A DNA stretch of 8,632 bases from an uncultured Burkholderiales bacterium. Lineage in GTDB: Bacteria; Pseudomonadota; Gammaproteobacteria; Burkholderiales; Burkholderiaceae_C. How positions within the stretch are numbered: the stretch's first letter is position 1; every line of letters begins with the position of its first letter. The notes below the pieces were generated by a model. The model saw nothing but the letters and a program-made list of their open reading frames with translations, was not told the DNA's origin and ran no database searches. Shown here piece after piece: positions 1-7,359 of this stretch. The DNA lies in assembly GCA_903925445.1 (NCBI GenBank), contig CAIYFE010000332.1, positions 1 to 8,632 of the forward strand. Direction: 5' to 3'. Position numbers and translations under genes: made by a program.

Positions 1-471
1 AAATTTTTAGCCAATTTGTGCGCCATCTTGGCCGGCTCGCTGCTGACCGTGATCACGCTGGTGACCTGCGGCAATTTGATTTTGCGCAACACCACAGGCG
101 ACTCGATGGCGGGGGCATTTGAAATCACCGCCATGACGACGGGCGCTGCGATTGCTTTGTTCATGCCTTTGTCGCAAATTCGACAAGGCCACATCATCGT
201 GGACTTTTTCACAGCCAACGTGAGCGACAGCATCAACGACAAGCTGGACAAGCTGGGCGCGTTGGTGTTGGCCATCGTGTTTGCGCTCATCACCTGGCGC
301 ACGGGCGTTGGGGGCTTGAGTTCTTATCGCGCGGGTTCGGAATACATGCTCACAGGCGCATCGGAGTGGTGGGTTTATGCAGCCATGACACCGCCCTTTG
401 CTTTGACCAGCCTGATTGGTTTGCGTCAAGCCTTGTTTGGCTTTAACTTTGAGACGGAGCAACGCGCATGA
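1..471 (+). CDS. dctQ: TRAP transporter small permease subunit (DctQ type), 5'-truncated by window edge
   Basis: This is the small four-helix membrane subunit of a tripartite ATP-independent periplasmic (TRAP) transporter, which pairs with the large permease to take up a substrate delivered by a periplasmic binding protein, driven by an ion gradient. The frame is open from base 1 (first codons K-F-L-A-N-L), so the true start lies outside the window. The TTG at 16 is probably an internal leucine. About 156 codons are visible, close to the usual 160-180, so only a short N-terminus is missing. Hydrophobic stretches fit four helices: an N-terminal one, one around FEITAMTTGAAIALFMP, one around LGALVLAIVFALI, and a last one after the WWVYAAMTPP stretch. 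The RQGHIIVDFF stretch after helix 2 matches the family's conserved R-x-G-H-I-x-V-D pattern. The stop overlaps the next gene's ATG (ATGA), indicating translational coupling. Substrate unknown. Confidence 0.88.
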   Translation, partial: KFLANLCAILAGSLLTVITLVTCGNLILRNTTGDSMAGAFEITAMTTGAAIALFMPLSQIRQGHIIVDFFTANVSDSINDKLDKLGALVLAIVFALITWRTGVGGLSSYRAGSEYMLTGASEWWVYAAMTPPFALTSLIGLRQALFGFNFETEQRA

Positions 472-1787
472 CGCCTTTAGAACTTACGGGTTTGATTTTT
501 GCGAGCATGCTGTGCTTCATGGCGGTTCGCTTTCCTATTTCCATCAGCATGTTTTTGGCAGGTGCCATTGGCTACATCTACCAAGCAGGCTGGATTCCTT
601 TTGAAAACTTCGTCAACGCGCAAGCGTTTGCGCGTTTTGCGGGTTATGACTTGTCGGTGATTCCACTGTTCATCTTGATGGGCAATTTCGCCACCAAAGG
701 CGGCATCAGCAAAGCGTTGTTCTCGTTTGCGGCCTCGGTGATGGGACGCTTCAAAGGTGGCTTGGCCATGGCTTCGCTGTTGGCTTGCGCTGCGTTTGGC
801 GCCATCAGCGGTTCGTCGGTTGCAACCGCCGCCACCATCACGGGTGTGGCTTTGCCCGAAATGCGACGCCACGGCTACTCGGGTCGCTTGGCCACAGGCA
901 CGTTGGCAGCAGGCGGTACTTTGGGAATTCAGTTGCCTCCTTCGGTGGTGTTGGTGATCTACGCCATCTTGACGGAGCAAAACATTTCTAAATTGTTCGC
1001 TGCAGCGGTGATTCCCGGCATCATTGCCATGGTGGGCTACATGATCGCCGTGGCGATTTATGTGCGCGTTGTGCCAGGTCAAGCCCCTGAAGTCGACGAA
1101 GCGCCTGAACCCATGACCTTCGCAAAAATCATGGGCGTGTTGCCCATCATGATCATCTTCACTTTGGTCTTTGGTGGCATCTACGGTGGTTTCTTCACGC
1201 CCACAGAAGGCGCTGCGGTTGGCTCGGCCACCACGCTTTTGACCGCCATCGCCAAACGCGAAATGACGTTCAAGAAATTTGGCGAATGCTTCATGGGAAC
1301 CGCCACCAGCGCAGCCATGATTTTCATGATCTTCATTGGCGCGGACTTGATGAATGCCGCTTTGGCCATGACCCAAGTTCCCGCGCAACTCGCGGCCGTG
1401 GTTGGCGGTTGGGGCTTGCCACCATTGGCGGTTGTCGGTGCCATCTTGATCTTTTATGTGCTGCTGGGCGCTGTGATGGACGAAATGTCCATGCTGCTGC
1501 TGACGGTGCCGATCTTCTTCCCCATGGTGATGGGTTTGGACTTTGGCATGCCCAAAGACTTGGTGGGCATTTGGTTTGGCATCATGGTGCTGATGACGGT
1601 GGGCTTTGGCTTGATTGCACCGCCGGTGGGCTTGAACGTTTACGTGGTCAACAGCATCTCGCGCGATGTGCCCATGTCTGAGAGCTACCGAGGCGTGATG
1701 CCTTTCTTGGCCAGCGACGTGATTCGCACCTTGCTGTTCTTGTTCTTCCCCATCATCCCGTTGTGGTTGGTGCAGTACTTGGGATAG
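468..1787 (+). CDS. dctM: TRAP transporter large permease subunit (DctM type)
   Basis: This 439-residue protein is the large, substrate-translocating subunit of a TRAP transporter and has normal length for the family. It is hydrophobic throughout, consistent with about 12 membrane segments plus re-entrant hairpins. Family signatures visible are IPLFILMG (65-72), GAISGSSVAT (111-120), AAGGTLGIQLPPS (147-159), TPTEGAAVG (244-252) and APPVGLNVYV (384-393). These cover both pseudo-symmetric halves, including the SGSS and PPVGLN loops near the substrate and sodium sites known in characterised TRAP permeases. One variation is that the usual G-I-L-I-P-P-S reads G-I-Q-L-P-P-S. The start ATG overlaps the dctQ stop by 4 bp and has a GGAG ribosome site at 456-459, 8 bases upstream. 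A strong terminator follows. Without the binding-protein gene, the substrate (an organic acid is typical) cannot be assigned. The dct symbol here denotes the family, not a proven dicarboxylate role. Confidence 0.95.
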   Translation: MTPLELTGLIFASMLCFMAVRFPISISMFLAGAIGYIYQAGWIPFENFVNAQAFARFAGYDLSVIPLFILMGNFATKGGISKALFSFAASVMGRFKGGLAMASLLACAAFGAISGSSVATAATITGVALPEMRRHGYSGRLATGTLAAGGTLGIQLPPSVVLVIYAILTEQNISKLFAAAVIPGIIAMVGYMIAVAIYVRVVPGQAPEVDEAPEPMTFAKIMGVLPIMIIFTLVFGGIYGGFFTPTEGAAVGSATTLLTAIAKREMTFKKFGECFMGTATSAAMIFMIFIGADLMNAALAMTQVPAQLAAVVGGWGLPPLAVVGAILIFYVLLGAVMDEMSMLLLTVPIFFPMVMGLDFGMPKDLVGIWFGIMVLMTVGFGLIAPPVGLNVYVVNSISRDVPMSESYRGVMPFLASDVIRTLLFLFFPIIPLWLVQYLG

Positions 1788-1810
1788 TGCCCCAGGGGCT
1801 TTGACCTGAA

Positions 1811-1847
1811 AAAAAATCCCGCAGTTCAAAAGACTGCGGGATTTTTT
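1811..1847. terminator. Bidirectional intrinsic terminator between convergent units
   Basis: A perfect inverted repeat has core arms ATCCCGCAGT (1816-1825) and ACTGCGGGAT (1833-1842), with a 7-base loop. The arms extend into an A run on the left (from 1809) and a T run on the right (to 1847), so either strand reads as a GC-rich hairpin followed by a U tract. It lies 23 bases after the dctM stop and 10 bases beyond the stop of the convergent AEC gene, so it is well placed to end both transcripts. Confidence 0.93.
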
Positions 1848-1856
1848 CTTGTCTGG

Positions 1857-2810
1857 CTACAAGTGGGTCGACAAGGCAGGCACTTGGCTCATGCCCCACA
1901 ACAGCGCATTGATGGTGACAAAAGAAACCACCGTCGCCACCAACAAAGCCGCAGCGCACAAGCCTTCTTGTCCGTGGCGTTGCGCCAGCAAAGGATAAAT
2001 GCCCATCATGGGCATGCTGGCCAAGACCAAGGCTGAAATTTGCAAACTGGTGTCCATGGGACCCACCAACATCAACATCGCGCCCACGCACAAGGGATGC
2101 AAGATCAACTTGCCCAGCGCAATCCACCCTACTTCGGTGGCCATGCCTTTGACACGCAAGCCCACCAAAGAGCCTCCGTTGATGAACAACGCCAAAGCCG
2201 AGGTTGCAGCAGCAAACAAGTTGACGGTTTTTGACATCACATCGGGCAAATGCCAGCCCAACACAGAAAAAGTCAATCCCGCAAGAATGGCCCACATCAT
2301 GGGAATTTTGCTCATGCGCTTGAAGCTCTCCACCACCAATTGCCAAGGCGTTGCGTGGTTGGCGCCTTCGCTGTCAGCGAGCCCCAAGCCCAAAGGGATG
2401 ATGAGCAAGTTCTCCACCAACATCGTCAAAGCCAAGCCCACGCCCGCTGCGGGTCCCAAAATTTGCAACAAGATGGGATAGCCAACATAGCCGCTGTTGG
2501 AGCTGCTAAAGCCCAGGCCCACCAAGCCGCTTTGCGCCAAGCCTCGGTGTTTGAAGTAACGCCAAACACCAAACCCAATCAGATAAGTGGCCAAAGACCC
2601 GAATCCGTAAGCCAACAAGTAACTCGGATGCATGACGTCTTGGAAATCACGCGATGACAAGGCGTTGAACAACATCGGGGGCAAGCCAAAGTTGAGCACA
2701 AAGCGTCCCAGCACTTGCCCGTCTTGCTTGCTGAACACACCGCGCTGCGTGGCGAGATACCCAACGCCCAATGTCAAATAAATGGGACCCGTGATCGACA
2801 GAATATTCAT
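1857..2810 (-). CDS. AEC family transporter (auxin efflux carrier / malonate permease-like membrane protein)
   Basis: This 317-residue membrane protein fits the AEC family (Pfam Mem_trans), carriers of organic anions such as malonate or malate in bacteria and auxin in plants. Length matches bacterial members (about 300-320), with two sets of roughly five hydrophobic segments around a polar middle near 145-168. Family-like motifs are VLNFGLPPMLF (38-48), SSNSGYVGYPI (102-112, the broken-helix N-x-G/GxP region of the first half), LFINGGSLVG (208-217) and SMPMMGIYPLLAQRHGQE (265-282, its counterpart in the second half). Its ATG overlaps the stop of the outer-membrane factor gene by 4 bp (ATGA), and no good Shine-Dalgarno sequence precedes it, so its translation probably depends on coupling. 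It is the last gene of the minus-strand efflux unit and ends just before the shared terminator. Direction of transport and substrate are not evident from sequence. Confidence 0.9.
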   Translation of the reverse strand: MNILSITGPIYLTLGVGYLATQRGVFSKQDGQVLGRFVLNFGLPPMLFNALSSRDFQDVMHPSYLLAYGFGSLATYLIGFGVWRYFKHRGLAQSGLVGLGFSSSNSGYVGYPILLQILGPAAGVGLALTMLVENLLIIPLGLGLADSEGANHATPWQLVVESFKRMSKIPMMWAILAGLTFSVLGWHLPDVMSKTVNLFAAATSALALFINGGSLVGLRVKGMATEVGWIALGKLILHPLCVGAMLMLVGPMDTSLQISALVLASMPMMGIYPLLAQRHGQEGLCAAALLVATVVSFVTINALLWGMSQVPALSTHL

Positions 2811-4234
2811 GAGTTTTTGGCGTCTTGGGGTCTGGCTTCATCGCCCCCGCCCAAGGCTTTGAAGAGTAAGGCGGTGGTGCTGAAGAGTTGGCGCAACACC
2901 TGCACCGCGTTTTGTTGCGCGGTGTAGCTGTCACGCTGCGCATCGAGCAACTCCAATTGATTGGCCGAGCCCAAGGCGTAGCGCGATTGCACCAAACGCA
3001 AGCGTTCGGTTTGGCTTTTCAAGTAGGCGTTTTGCGCTTGCAGCTGGTCTTGCAAGGTGGTTTGCGCCACCAACAAATCGGCCACTTCCCGAAAAGCGGT
3101 TTGGATGGTTTTTTCATAGCTTGCCACCGCAGCCACTTTGCGCGCTTGCGCCACATCGACGTTGGCGCTGGTGCGTCCTCCATCGAACAAAGGCTGTTGA
3201 AGGCTTGGCACAAAGCTCCAAGACTTGGTGCCTGCACCAAACAATCCACTCAAACTTGGGCTGGCACTGCCCAACGCGCCGGTGAGTTGAATCTTGGGTA
3301 AGAAGGCAGCTCGCGCTGCACCAATGTTGGCGTTGGCCGCGATCAAGCGTTGCTCGGCAGCGCGAACGTCTGGACGCCCCAACAGCACTTGCGAGGGCAC
3401 GTCGGCCAACAGCTGAGGCGGCAAGCTCTGGGTGCTCAAAGGCGTTGAGGCTGGCAAGTTGGCTGGCCACTCACCGCCGATGATCAACTTCAAACCATTG
3501 AGCGCTTGTTGTTGCTGGCGATCCAAGGCGCTGGCATCGGCTTGGGCGGAGGCCAACGCGCCTTGCGCGGTGAGGACATCCAAATCGCTGGCTGCGCCTA
3601 AATCACGTTTGGCGCGAATCAGAAGCAGGCTTTGGTTGCGCGCTTGAACGGTGTCGATCGCCAGGTTGGTGCGCTCTTGCAGTTCTTGCACTTGCAAATA
3701 GGCGTTGGCCACGTCAGAGATCAAACCCATGCGAATGGTGCGTCGATCCTCTTCGGTGGCCACGTAACTGGCTTTGGCCGCTGCGCTGAGATTGGCCACG
3801 CGTGACCACACATCGACCTCGTAGGACAACAGATTCAAACCTGCCGAGTAGTTGTTGGTCTCGTAGGCTTGTTGCGCGCCATTCAAAACAGCGGGCGGTG
3901 TGCGCGAACCGGTGCGAGACACGCCCACGTTGGCATTGGGCAGTTGATCGGCTTTTTGCACGCCCCACAAAGCGCGAGCTTCTTGCAAGCGTGCAATGGC
4001 CAAGCGCAAGTCATGGTTTTTTTCTAACGCGATGCGAATCAATGCTTGCAAGCGAGGGTCGGGGTACAAGCTTTCCCAATTGAGGCTGGCCACGCTTTGC
4101 GCTTGCGACGCTGCTTCTACCGGCCAGGCCTGCGCCAGCTTGGCGTCAGGGCGTTCGTACTTGGGCGCGAAATTACACGCACTCAAGATGAGCATTGCGG
4201 CGCAGCTCAGCGCTGAAGGTTTGAAATTACGCAT
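2807..4234 (-). CDS. RND efflux outer-membrane factor lipoprotein (OprM/NodT type, TolC-like channel)
   Basis: This is the outer-membrane channel of a tripartite efflux pump, expected to trimerise and open the exit duct. The protein has 475 residues, normal for the OprM/NodT subfamily. A signal peptide ends in a lipobox LSAC with the lipidated Cys at 20, followed by the typical P-x-Y-x-R-P stretch (24-29). Two outer-membrane efflux repeats are visible: about 65-250 and about 285-455. The second carries the diagnostic LLGRPDVRAAEQRLIAANAN (284-303), IGAARAAFLPKI (304-315) and PLFDGGR (348-354), and YEVDVWSR (138-145) is the equivalent strand region of the first. I chose the ATG at 4234 rather than an upstream in-frame ATG at 4270, because it begins directly with the signal peptide and has AAGGA at 4242-4246. 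It overlaps the pump gene's end by 8 bp and the AEC gene's start by 4 bp. Confidence 0.96.
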   Translation of the reverse strand: MRNFKPSALSCAAMLILSACNFAPKYERPDAKLAQAWPVEAASQAQSVASLNWESLYPDPRLQALIRIALEKNHDLRLAIARLQEARALWGVQKADQLPNANVGVSRTGSRTPPAVLNGAQQAYETNNYSAGLNLLSYEVDVWSRVANLSAAAKASYVATEEDRRTIRMGLISDVANAYLQVQELQERTNLAIDTVQARNQSLLLIRAKRDLGAASDLDVLTAQGALASAQADASALDRQQQQALNGLKLIIGGEWPANLPASTPLSTQSLPPQLLADVPSQVLLGRPDVRAAEQRLIAANANIGAARAAFLPKIQLTGALGSASPSLSGLFGAGTKSWSFVPSLQQPLFDGGRTSANVDVAQARKVAAVASYEKTIQTAFREVADLLVAQTTLQDQLQAQNAYLKSQTERLRLVQSRYALGSANQLELLDAQRDSYTAQQNAVQVLRQLFSTTALLFKALGGGDEARPQDAKNS

Positions 4235-7200
4235 GGTCTTTTCCTTCCAATGCAGGCACATGGCGCGCATGTCCAGGAAAGAAGCGCCGCACGATCACAA
4301 AAAACACGGGCACCAAAAACACCGCGAGCAAAGTAGCGCCCAACATGCCGCCCATCACGCCCGTTCCAATGGCTTGGCGACTTTTGGCGCCCGCACCGGT
4401 TGAAATTGCCAAAGGCAAAACGCCCAAGATGAAGGCAATGGAGGTCATCAAAATCGGACGGAACCGCAAACGACAAGCTTCCAAGGTTGCCTCCACGATG
4501 CTCATCCCGCGCTCGTTGAGTTCACGCGCAAATTCAATGATCAAAATCGCGTTCTTGGACGACAAACCAATGATGGCGATCAAGCCCACTTTGAAGTACA
4601 CATCGTTGGGCAGCCCGCGCAGCAACACGGCCAGCACGGCACCGAACACGCCCAAGGGCACGACCAACAACACGGCAAACGGAATGGACCAACTTTCGTA
4701 CAAAGCCGCCAAAGCCAAAAACACCACGATCAAAGAAATGGCAAACAAACCCGGCGCTTGGTTGCCCGAGAGTTTTTCTTCCAGCGATGTGCTGGACCAT
4801 TCAAAACCAAAGCCGGGTGGCAATTGCGCGGCCATTTGCTCCATGGCCGCCATGGCTTCGCCCGAACTGTGCCCGGGGGCTGGACTGCCAGACAGCTTGA
4901 CCGAAGGCAAGCCGTTGTAGCGATCTACTTTGGGTGGGCCAACCACCCAGCGCGGCGTGGCAATTTCGCCCAGCAACACCATCTGCCCCATCGTGTTGCG
5001 TACAGGCAAGCGCAAGATGTCTTCGGGCGTTTTGCGCAGGTCAGAGTCGGCTTGCATTTGCACCCGCAAGATGCGGCCATCGCGCACAAAGTCGTTCACA
5101 TACGCCACGCCCAATGTGGCTTGCAAGGTGTCGTTCAAACTTTGCAAATCGACGGACAAGGCGCGTGCTTTGGCGCGATCAATGTCCAACAAAATTTGAG
5201 GCGCAGGTTCTTGTCCTTCAGGACGCACACCGGCCAAGGCGGGATTGGTTGCAGCCATGCCCAGCATCATGTTGCGGGCTTCGGTCAGGCGTTCACGTCC
5301 CAGACCTGCGCGGTCTTGCAAGCGAAAGTCAAAGCCGCCAATGGCGCCCAACTCGGGAATCGGTGGCACGTTCACAGCCAGCGAAAACGCTTGCTTGAGG
5401 GAAAACAAATACATGTTGGCGCGCTGAATCACGGCCTGCACCGATTTGTCTTGGGTTTTGCGAACGTCCCAATCTTTGAGCTTGACAAACACCAAGGCGG
5501 CGTTTTGTCCACGTCCAAAAAAGGAATAGCCCAACACGCCAATCACGTGCTCCACTTCGGGTTGTTTCAAGAAATACTGTTCGGCTTGCGCCAACACTTC
5601 TTGCGTTCGTTCGCGCGAAGCGGCAGGCGGCAATTGCACCAAGCTGATGAAATAACCTTGGTCCTCATCTGGCAAGAAACTGCCCGGCAGTCGGGTGAAC
5701 AAGCCAATCGTGACCGCAATCAACAAGCCATAAATGACCACCCATCGCGCGGGTCGCGTGAGAATTTTTTCGACACGCCCGTTGTAGCGCTCACTCAAAG
5801 CTGCAAAGTAACGGTTGAAAACCGCCAACACGCCTGTGGGGGCATGGTCCATGTCCACCGGTTTGAGCAAGGTCGCACACAAGGCCGGCGTGAGGGTCAG
5901 CGCCATCAAGGCGGACAGCAACATGGTCAAGACCAAGGTGACTGAAAACTGGCGATAAATCGCCCCCACCGAACCCGCAAAAAATGCCATGGGCACAAAC
6001 ACCGCGCACAACACCAAGGTGATGCCGATGATGGCCGAGATGATCTGCCCCATCGCTTTGTGTGTGGCTTCACGTGGCGGCAAGCCCTCTTCGCTCATGA
6101 TGCGTTCGACGTTTTCAACCACCACAATCGCGTCGTCCACCACAATGCCGATGGCCAAAACCATGGCGAACAGCGTCAACACGTTGATCGAATAACCCAG
6201 CACATACAAACCCGCCAACGCACCCAGCAAAGACACGGGCACCACAACGGCGGGAATCAGGGTGGCGCGCAAATTGCCCAAGAACAACCACATCACCAAG
6301 AACACCAGCGCCATCGCTTCAAACAAGGTGTGCACCACTTCTGAGATGGAAATTTCCACAAAACGCGATGTGTCGTAAGGCACGTCCCATTGCACACCGG
6401 GCGGAAAGTAACGCTCCAACTCTTTCATGCGTTGCTTGACAGCTTGCGCCACTTCCAAGGCGTTGCCGTCTGGGGCGACGCGCACAGCAATCGCGGCCGA
6501 AGGGTTGGCATCGGTGCGAGCCGCAATGGTGTAGTCCTGCGCGCCCAGTTCAACCCGTGCCACGTCTTTGAGTTTGACGGCGGCACCGTTGGGCATGGTT
6601 TTGACCAAAATTTCTGCAAACTCTTCTGGCTTGGTCAAGCGGCTGCGCACCACCACCACCGCATTGAATTGCTGGCCTGGTGCTGCCGGCAACTGCCCCA
6701 ACTCACCGGTGGCCAGTTGCACGTTTTGAGAACGCACCGCTGCCGACACGTCGCTGGGCGAGATGCCGTAAGCATGCAACTTCGCGGTGTCGAGCCAAAT
6801 GCGCATGGAGTATTCGGTGCCAAACAAGTTGGCTTCGCCCACGCCTTTGACCCGACGAATTTGATCGAGCACGCTCGCGGCTGCAAAGCTGCCCAAGGCC
6901 ACGTCGTTTTTGCTGTTGTCCGAGGATTTCAAAATCACGAACATCAAGTAGTTGCGTTGTGGCTTGGTCACCGGCACGCCCAAGCGGCGCACGTCGTCGG
7001 GCAAACGCGCTTCCACGCGCTTGTAACGGTTTTGTGCTTCCACCGATGAAATGTCAATGTTGGTGCCCGCTTCAAACGTCAAGGTCAGCGTTCCCACGCC
7101 CAACTCGGAAGACGACTCCATGTAGAGCAAATGCTCTATGCCGTTCATCTCTTGCTCAATGAGCGCCGTCACGGTTTGCTCAATCACCTGCGCCGACGCA

Positions 7201-7355
7201 CCGGGGTAAGTGATGTTGAACGCAATCGAAGGCTGCGCCACTTGGGGATATTGCGAAACAGGCAACTTGCGCAAGGACAAGCCTCCGGCCATCAAAATCG
7301 CAATCGCGATGACCCACGCGAACACGGGTCGGTCAATGAAGAACTTGGCGAACAT
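4227..7355 (-). CDS. RND multidrug efflux pump, inner-membrane permease (AcrB/MexB type, HAE-1 class)
   Basis: This is a proton-driven pump that exports substrates from the periplasm and inner-membrane leaflet through an attached channel. It has 1042 residues, typical for AcrB/MexB, with the standard opening FFIDRPVFAWV. Proton-relay residues sit where expected: D407 and D408 in helix 4 (GIVVDDAIVVVENVERIM) and K934 in helix 10 (SSKNAILIIEFA). R966 in RPILMTSIAFILGVLPL is a further conserved site. Two large periplasmic loops lie at about 30-340 and 560-865. F178 (NLFGTEYSMRIW) matches a distal-pocket phenylalanine of AcrB. The region equivalent to the AcrB switch loop reads GYSFFGRGQN (609-618). 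These features indicate the hydrophobe/amphiphile class rather than the heavy-metal class. The start at 7355 has a strong GGGAGG site; an upstream ATG at 7385 would add 10 polar residues. Substrates cannot be named from sequence. Confidence 0.97.
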   Translation of the reverse strand: MFAKFFIDRPVFAWVIAIAILMAGGLSLRKLPVSQYPQVAQPSIAFNITYPGASAQVIEQTVTALIEQEMNGIEHLLYMESSSELGVGTLTLTFEAGTNIDISSVEAQNRYKRVEARLPDDVRRLGVPVTKPQRNYLMFVILKSSDNSKNDVALGSFAAASVLDQIRRVKGVGEANLFGTEYSMRIWLDTAKLHAYGISPSDVSAAVRSQNVQLATGELGQLPAAPGQQFNAVVVVRSRLTKPEEFAEILVKTMPNGAAVKLKDVARVELGAQDYTIAARTDANPSAAIAVRVAPDGNALEVAQAVKQRMKELERYFPPGVQWDVPYDTSRFVEISISEVVHTLFEAMALVFLVMWLFLGNLRATLIPAVVVPVSLLGALAGLYVLGYSINVLTLFAMVLAIGIVVDDAIVVVENVERIMSEEGLPPREATHKAMGQIISAIIGITLVLCAVFVPMAFFAGSVGAIYRQFSVTLVLTMLLSALMALTLTPALCATLLKPVDMDHAPTGVLAVFNRYFAALSERYNGRVEKILTRPARWVVIYGLLIAVTIGLFTRLPGSFLPDEDQGYFISLVQLPPAASRERTQEVLAQAEQYFLKQPEVEHVIGVLGYSFFGRGQNAALVFVKLKDWDVRKTQDKSVQAVIQRANMYLFSLKQAFSLAVNVPPIPELGAIGGFDFRLQDRAGLGRERLTEARNMMLGMAATNPALAGVRPEGQEPAPQILLDIDRAKARALSVDLQSLNDTLQATLGVAYVNDFVRDGRILRVQMQADSDLRKTPEDILRLPVRNTMGQMVLLGEIATPRWVVGPPKVDRYNGLPSVKLSGSPAPGHSSGEAMAAMEQMAAQLPPGFGFEWSSTSLEEKLSGNQAPGLFAISLIVVFLALAALYESWSIPFAVLLVVPLGVFGAVLAVLLRGLPNDVYFKVGLIAIIGLSSKNAILIIEFARELNERGMSIVEATLEACRLRFRPILMTSIAFILGVLPLAISTGAGAKSRQAIGTGVMGGMLGATLLAVFLVPVFFVIVRRFFPGHARHVPALEGKDHA
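4242..4246 (-). promoter_or_regulatory. Ribosome binding site fixing the outer-membrane factor start
   Basis: The minus strand reads AAGGA here, within a longer GGAAGGA, 7 bases before the ATG at 4234. It lies inside the final codons of the RND pump gene. This supports 4234 over the further upstream ATG at 4270, which would put 12 polar residues in front of the lipoprotein signal. Confidence 0.75.
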
Positions 7356-7359
7356 GGAC

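Noticed and set aside
477..1829. A 450-codon open frame on the minus strand opposite dctM
   Set aside because: It mirrors dctM, whose motifs are unmistakable. The hypothetical protein is extremely rich in His, Gln, Arg and Gly without any domain pattern, and it would run through the terminator hairpin.
4235..4270. Upstream in-frame ATG of the outer-membrane factor
   Set aside because: It would place twelve mostly polar residues ahead of the lipoprotein signal peptide. The start at 4234 has its own AAGGA site.
4758..5945. A 395-codon open frame on the plus strand inside the RND pump gene
   Set aside because: It is an antisense shadow of a clear AcrB-type gene. The His/Gln/Arg-rich composition, lack of recognisable motif and absence of a start context argue against a real gene.
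6390..7049. A 219-codon plus-strand frame, also opposite the RND pump
   Set aside because: It has the same shadow composition and lies wholly within conserved pump sequence.
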